From: Streptomyces sp. NBC_01669
Lineage (GTDB): Bacteria > Actinomycetota > Actinomycetes > Streptomycetales > Streptomycetaceae
Assembly (NCBI RefSeq): GCF_026339735.1
Contig: NZ_JAPEQG010000001.1
Span: 8,245,001-8,309,000 of the forward strand
Length of the DNA stretch: 64,000 nt
Direction: 5' to 3'
A program made the translations under genes and the position numbers. This document shows, piece by piece, positions 61,435-64,000 of this stretch (position 1 is the first letter of the stretch; every line of letters starts with the position of its first letter). The notes beneath the pieces are model-generated. The model searched no databases. It was not told the origin of the DNA and saw only the letters and a program-made list of their open reading frames with translations.

Positions 61435-61914
61435 TCAGACCCCGGCGTGGACCTTCTGAAGTGCAGCGATGTCGAGCTTCTTCATCGTCATCATCGCTTC
61501 GGTGGTTCGGCTCGCCTTCTCTGGATCAGGGTCGCCGATCCAGTCGATGAGCACGTTCGGCACGACCTGCCACGACACGCCGTACTTGTCCTTGAGCCAT
61601 CCGCAAGGACCTTCCTCGCCGCCTTCGCAGAGCCTGCTCCAGTAGTAGTCCACTTCCTCCTGGTCGTCGCAGCGGATCTGGAACGAAATGGATTCGTTGA
61701 AGGTGAACTGCGGTCCGCCGTTCAGTGCGACGAACTTCTGGCCGTTGATCTCGAACTCGACGGCCATAACAGACCCGGCCGGACCCGGCCCGGCCTCGGA
61801 GTAGCGGCCCACCCTGCCGAGCTGCGAGTTCTTGAAGATCGACATGTAATAGTTCGCCGCCTCTTCGGCCTGTCCGTCGAGCCATAGACAGGTGGTGAAG
61901 CCTTCGCTGGTCAT
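61435..61914 (-). CDS. PhnB/VOC-fold protein
   Basis: A 159-residue protein of the glyoxalase/VOC superfamily, PhnB-like subgroup (often mislabelled 3-demethylubiquinone methyltransferase): FTTCLWLDGQAEEAANYYMS, QKFVALNGGPQFTFNESISF, CGWLKDKYGVSWQVVPNVL and TEAMMTMKKLDIAAL. Metal-binding positions are partly conserved. Function unknown. GAGGAGACAG precedes the ATG. Confidence 0.88.
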   Translation of the reverse strand: MTSEGFTTCLWLDGQAEEAANYYMSIFKNSQLGRVGRYSEAGPGPAGSVMAVEFEINGQKFVALNGGPQFTFNESISFQIRCDDQEEVDYYWSRLCEGGEEGPCGWLKDKYGVSWQVVPNVLIDWIGDPDPEKASRTTEAMMTMKKLDIAALQKVHAGV

Positions 61915-61988
61915 CGCTGTCTCCTCGCCATAAGGGTGTGTCCACCGATACCGACCGATTCAGCGTCGAAAACTCATCGGTGTCCGGT

Positions 61989-62808
61989 TCAGAAAAAGGG
62001 ACGGGTTGCCGTCCGCCATTCGGCGGCAAACCGGTGCACCGTCGCGAACCGCTCTGCCGGATCCCTACGGGTGGCCCGCGCGAGCACCGCCAGCTGTGCC
62101 GGACTGCCCCGCCACGCCCGCTCCTCGTCCCCGGAGTCCAGGAGAAGCCGAGCGGCACGGCCCAGGGTGAACACCGTCGTCCGCGTGTCGATGAGTGCCC
62201 CCCCGCACGGACTCCTCGGGCGCCATGAACCGCCGTGACCCCGGCAGCCGGTCGTCGGCCTGCATAAAGGGGCCGGGCCGGTATTCGTCGAGGTCGATCA
62301 GGCGCACCCTGTCCCGGGCGAAGTCGTACAGCAACGCACCGTCGTAGAAGTCGACCGCCACCTGACCGGCGTCCTCCACGGCGAGATGAGCGCTCAGGAT
62401 CTGCTCGAACGCGTGGAGTACCCGGGTGACCGGCAGCGCCCGGAAGCGTGCGACGGCGCTGTCGGGGCTGGAGCGGTTGCGCCTCGCGTACAGCACATCG
62501 CCCTCATGCCACGGCATCACCACCGCGCACCTGTCACCCACAGTGATCCGGTGGAGCTGCGGGACGATCGCCGGGTGGCGTACCGCCCGGTGGAAGGCCC
62601 ACCCGCGGTCGAGCGACCGCCGGCCGGCTTCCGTGACCGCCGCCTTGACGAACCACCGCTCACCGTCTTCGAGCCGTACGCCGTAGGACACACACCCCGA
62701 GTCCTGTTCGCGAAAGGCGGCGAAGACCTTCCCCACACGGTCCAGATACGGCTCCAGGGCGGACAACTCGGTTTTCTCCAGCAACGGGTGCGAGGCCATG
62801 GACAGCAT
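61989..62808 (-). pseudogene. Frameshifted kinase-like (phosphotransferase-fold) gene
   Basis: The first frame, from MLSMASHPLLEKTELSALEP, holds YGVRLEDGERWFVKAAVTEA with the ATP-site Lys and DRVRLIDLDEYRPGPFMQ with the metal-binding Asp. It resembles Streptomyces Ser/Thr-kinase-like proteins. After RRFMAPEESVRG the family sequence continues in another frame (ALIDTRTTVFTLGRAARLLL). One extra base in a run of seven Gs (read on the minus strand) near 62200 explains it. It may be a true pseudogene, a phase-variable tract or a sequencing error. Confidence 0.75.
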
Positions 62809-62961
62809 GATGCCCTCGCCCGTCGGTCGTCCGCAGATCGTCCGAGAGCTGTTCGCACCATCGCGCCCGTGCCCGACCCGCGCGAGGCGGCCGGGTAACA
62901 CCCCTGGATGATGGGCGCACCACCAGACGGCCGCCCTGACCACCCTGACCGGAGGTATCCG

Positions 62962-63429
62962 ATGAACGGCGCTCCCCACGTACGGCACGCGCGCCCCGCC
63001 GATCTGCCGCGCATCGCCGAACTCGCCGCCGAGCACGCCGCGTACGAGAAGGATGCCTCGCCGTCCCCGGGTCTGGCGGAGAGGCTTGCGGTGCTCCTCT
63101 TCGACGTTCCGGACCCGCGGTTGCGCTGCCTCGTGGCGGAGCGGGCCGACGGAGAGGTCGTCGGGTATGCGACCTGTATGCCCGAACTGTCCACCTGGGA
63201 GGGGCGCGAGTACCTCCACATGGACTGCCTCTTCCTCCGCGACGGCAACCGGGGGCTGGGCCTCGGGGCGCTGCTCATGGATGCCGTAGCGGCAGAGGCG
63301 CAGCGGTTGGGGCTTACCGAGGTGCAGTGGCAGACGCCCGCGTGGAACGAAGGAGCGATCCGGTTCTACGACCGTCTCGGCGGCCGGGCGAAGGAGAAGA
63401 TCCGCTACACGCTGCCGGTCATGGACTGA
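62962..63429 (+). CDS. GNAT N-acetyltransferase
   Basis: A 155-residue GNAT protein. HVRHARPADLPRIAELAAEH is the N-terminal motif and the acetyl-CoA loop is LRDGNRGLGLGALLMDAVAA, followed by WQTPAWNEGAIRFYDRLGG. The substrate is unknown; the group includes small-molecule and antibiotic acetyltransferases. GGAGGTATCC stands before the ATG. It ends 11 bp into the convergent carotenoid-oxygenase gene. Confidence 0.88.
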   Translation: MNGAPHVRHARPADLPRIAELAAEHAAYEKDASPSPGLAERLAVLLFDVPDPRLRCLVAERADGEVVGYATCMPELSTWEGREYLHMDCLFLRDGNRGLGLGALLMDAVAAEAQRLGLTEVQWQTPAWNEGAIRFYDRLGGRAKEKIRYTLPVMD

Positions 63430-64000
63430 GCGTCCGCTCCTCGGTGCGGAGCCAGTTGCCGTGCAGGCCCAGCGGTACGCGTACGGGGATGCGGACCCGG
63501 GCGAGCGGACCCGATCCCGGGTTGTCGGCGGGGATGACGAGCAGCCAACTGCTCGCGTGCGTACGGTCGGTGGCGTACGTCATCCAGTAGCCGTTCCCAC
63601 CGGATCCGTTCCCCGTGGAGGGGGCGAAGACCGGTTCGCCGACCGACAGGTCGCCGGCCCGCCACAGCACCGAGGCTCCGGTGCCGTCTTCGGTGTCGTA
63701 CCGGCGGATCGCGTCGTACTCGCCGGGCAGCAGGTCGACGTCGCCGGTACCCGAGGCGACGGCGGTCCAGAGGTGCTGACGGCCGATCAGTCGGTCGCCG
63801 ATCCTGCGGGGTTCGATGCGCGAGTCATCCAGTTGCGTACGGTGCATCGTGCCGCGGAACGGGTCGATGACCGCCCGCACCGGACCGCCGGGGTTCGGGC
63901 GTTGTCCCTCGACGGGTGCGCCCAGGGAGAGGTGCGCCCACTGGACGTACTCCAGCACGACGTCGCCGTCACCGGGGACGGTGCTGTAGGCGTTCACCAT
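63419..64000 (-). CDS. Carotenoid oxygenase, 5' part outside window
   Basis: The C-terminal 193 residues of a carotenoid cleavage oxygenase (RPE65/CCD family). VNAYSTVPGDGDVVLEYVQW and EPVFAPSTGNGSGGNGYWMT are the last blade motifs; VPLGLHGNWLRTEE contains the final iron-ligand His. These are Fe(II) beta-propeller enzymes that cleave polyene double bonds. The first codon in the window is an internal Met or Val context; the gene continues past the edge. Confidence 0.8.
   Translation of the reverse strand: MVNAYSTVPGDGDVVLEYVQWAHLSLGAPVEGQRPNPGGPVRAVIDPFRGTMHRTQLDDSRIEPRRIGDRLIGRQHLWTAVASGTGDVDLLPGEYDAIRRYDTEDGTGASVLWRAGDLSVGEPVFAPSTGNGSGGNGYWMTYATDRTHASSWLLVIPADNPGSGPLARVRIPVRVPLGLHGNWLRTEERTLSP

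Noticed and set aside
1..64000. tRNA, rRNA genes and CRISPR arrays
   Set aside because: No cloverleaf with a TTCGANNC arm in context, no rRNA-like stretch and no regularly spaced short repeats were noticed by eye.

Overview
This is a high-GC actinobacterial chromosome segment, almost certainly Streptomyces. It shows third-position GC bias, GTG starts, 4-bp stop/start overlaps, several lineage-typical small families, and paralogous ABC, sigma-factor and two-component systems. No rRNA, tRNA or CRISPR array was seen. All functional calls come from reading motifs by eye. The alignments, the adenylation-pocket code and the RNA folds were done by hand, and no database was searched.

Layout. 0-9 kb holds housekeeping and envelope genes: a TerD-domain fragment, an HpnB-type glycosyltransferase, an Asp/Glu racemase, an O-antigen-ligase-like protein, apolipoprotein N-acyltransferase, a Nudix hydrolase and an MHS-family transporter. 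9-13.6 kb holds nitronate monooxygenase, an IS200/IS605-type tnpB element preceded by mirrored element ends, and a sigma factor with a CU044_5270-type membrane protein. 13.9-23.4 kb is a leftward biosynthetic cluster for a 2,3-diaminopropionate (Dap) product. 23.6-28.6 kb is a molybdate locus (modA, modB, modC) with a broken and an intact HTH-TOBE regulator, a molybdopterin-type oxidoreductase and the relic of a formate dehydrogenase. 29-33.5 kb has small Streptomyces-specific proteins, a truncated methyltransferase and a TetR/permease/nitrilase unit. 34-37 kb is an unusual operon of a His-rich micropeptide, an ABC exporter and a degenerate Ser/Thr kinase. 37-40.5 kb is arcA-arcD plus a truncated nhaC. 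40.8-46.3 kb holds secreted and membrane proteins, an ECF sigma/anti-sigma pair, a frameshifted insertion sequence abutting a CBS-domain gene, and a monooxygenase-fold protein. 46.9-52.5 kb is a DUF1684 gene and a five-gene Dpp/Opp importer. 52.7-57.9 kb is a CitA/CitB-like two-component system divergent from a nitrate/sulfonate-type ABC importer. 58-64 kb has small enzymes, a frameshifted kinase-like gene and the C-terminal part of a carotenoid oxygenase.

The most interesting system is the Dap cluster. SbnA- and SbnB-like enzymes would make L-Dap. A TauD/SyrP-type hydroxylase could oxidise it. One NRPS protein carries a partial condensation domain, an adenylation domain, a carrier domain and a type-II-like thioesterase. 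A separate membrane protein carries a carrier domain plus three left-handed beta-helix domains, like the polymerising half of epsilon-poly-lysine synthetase (Pls/PosA family) but without its adenylation domain. This looks like a split Pls-type machine for a Dap-based, possibly hydroxylated, oligomer or polymer. Relics of a second hydroxylase lie just upstream.

Decay and mobility recur. There are two insertion elements, an IS5-like stub, single-base frameshifts in three genes, and truncated nhaC, fdh, methyltransferase and amidohydrolase remnants, mostly at junctions between functional blocks.
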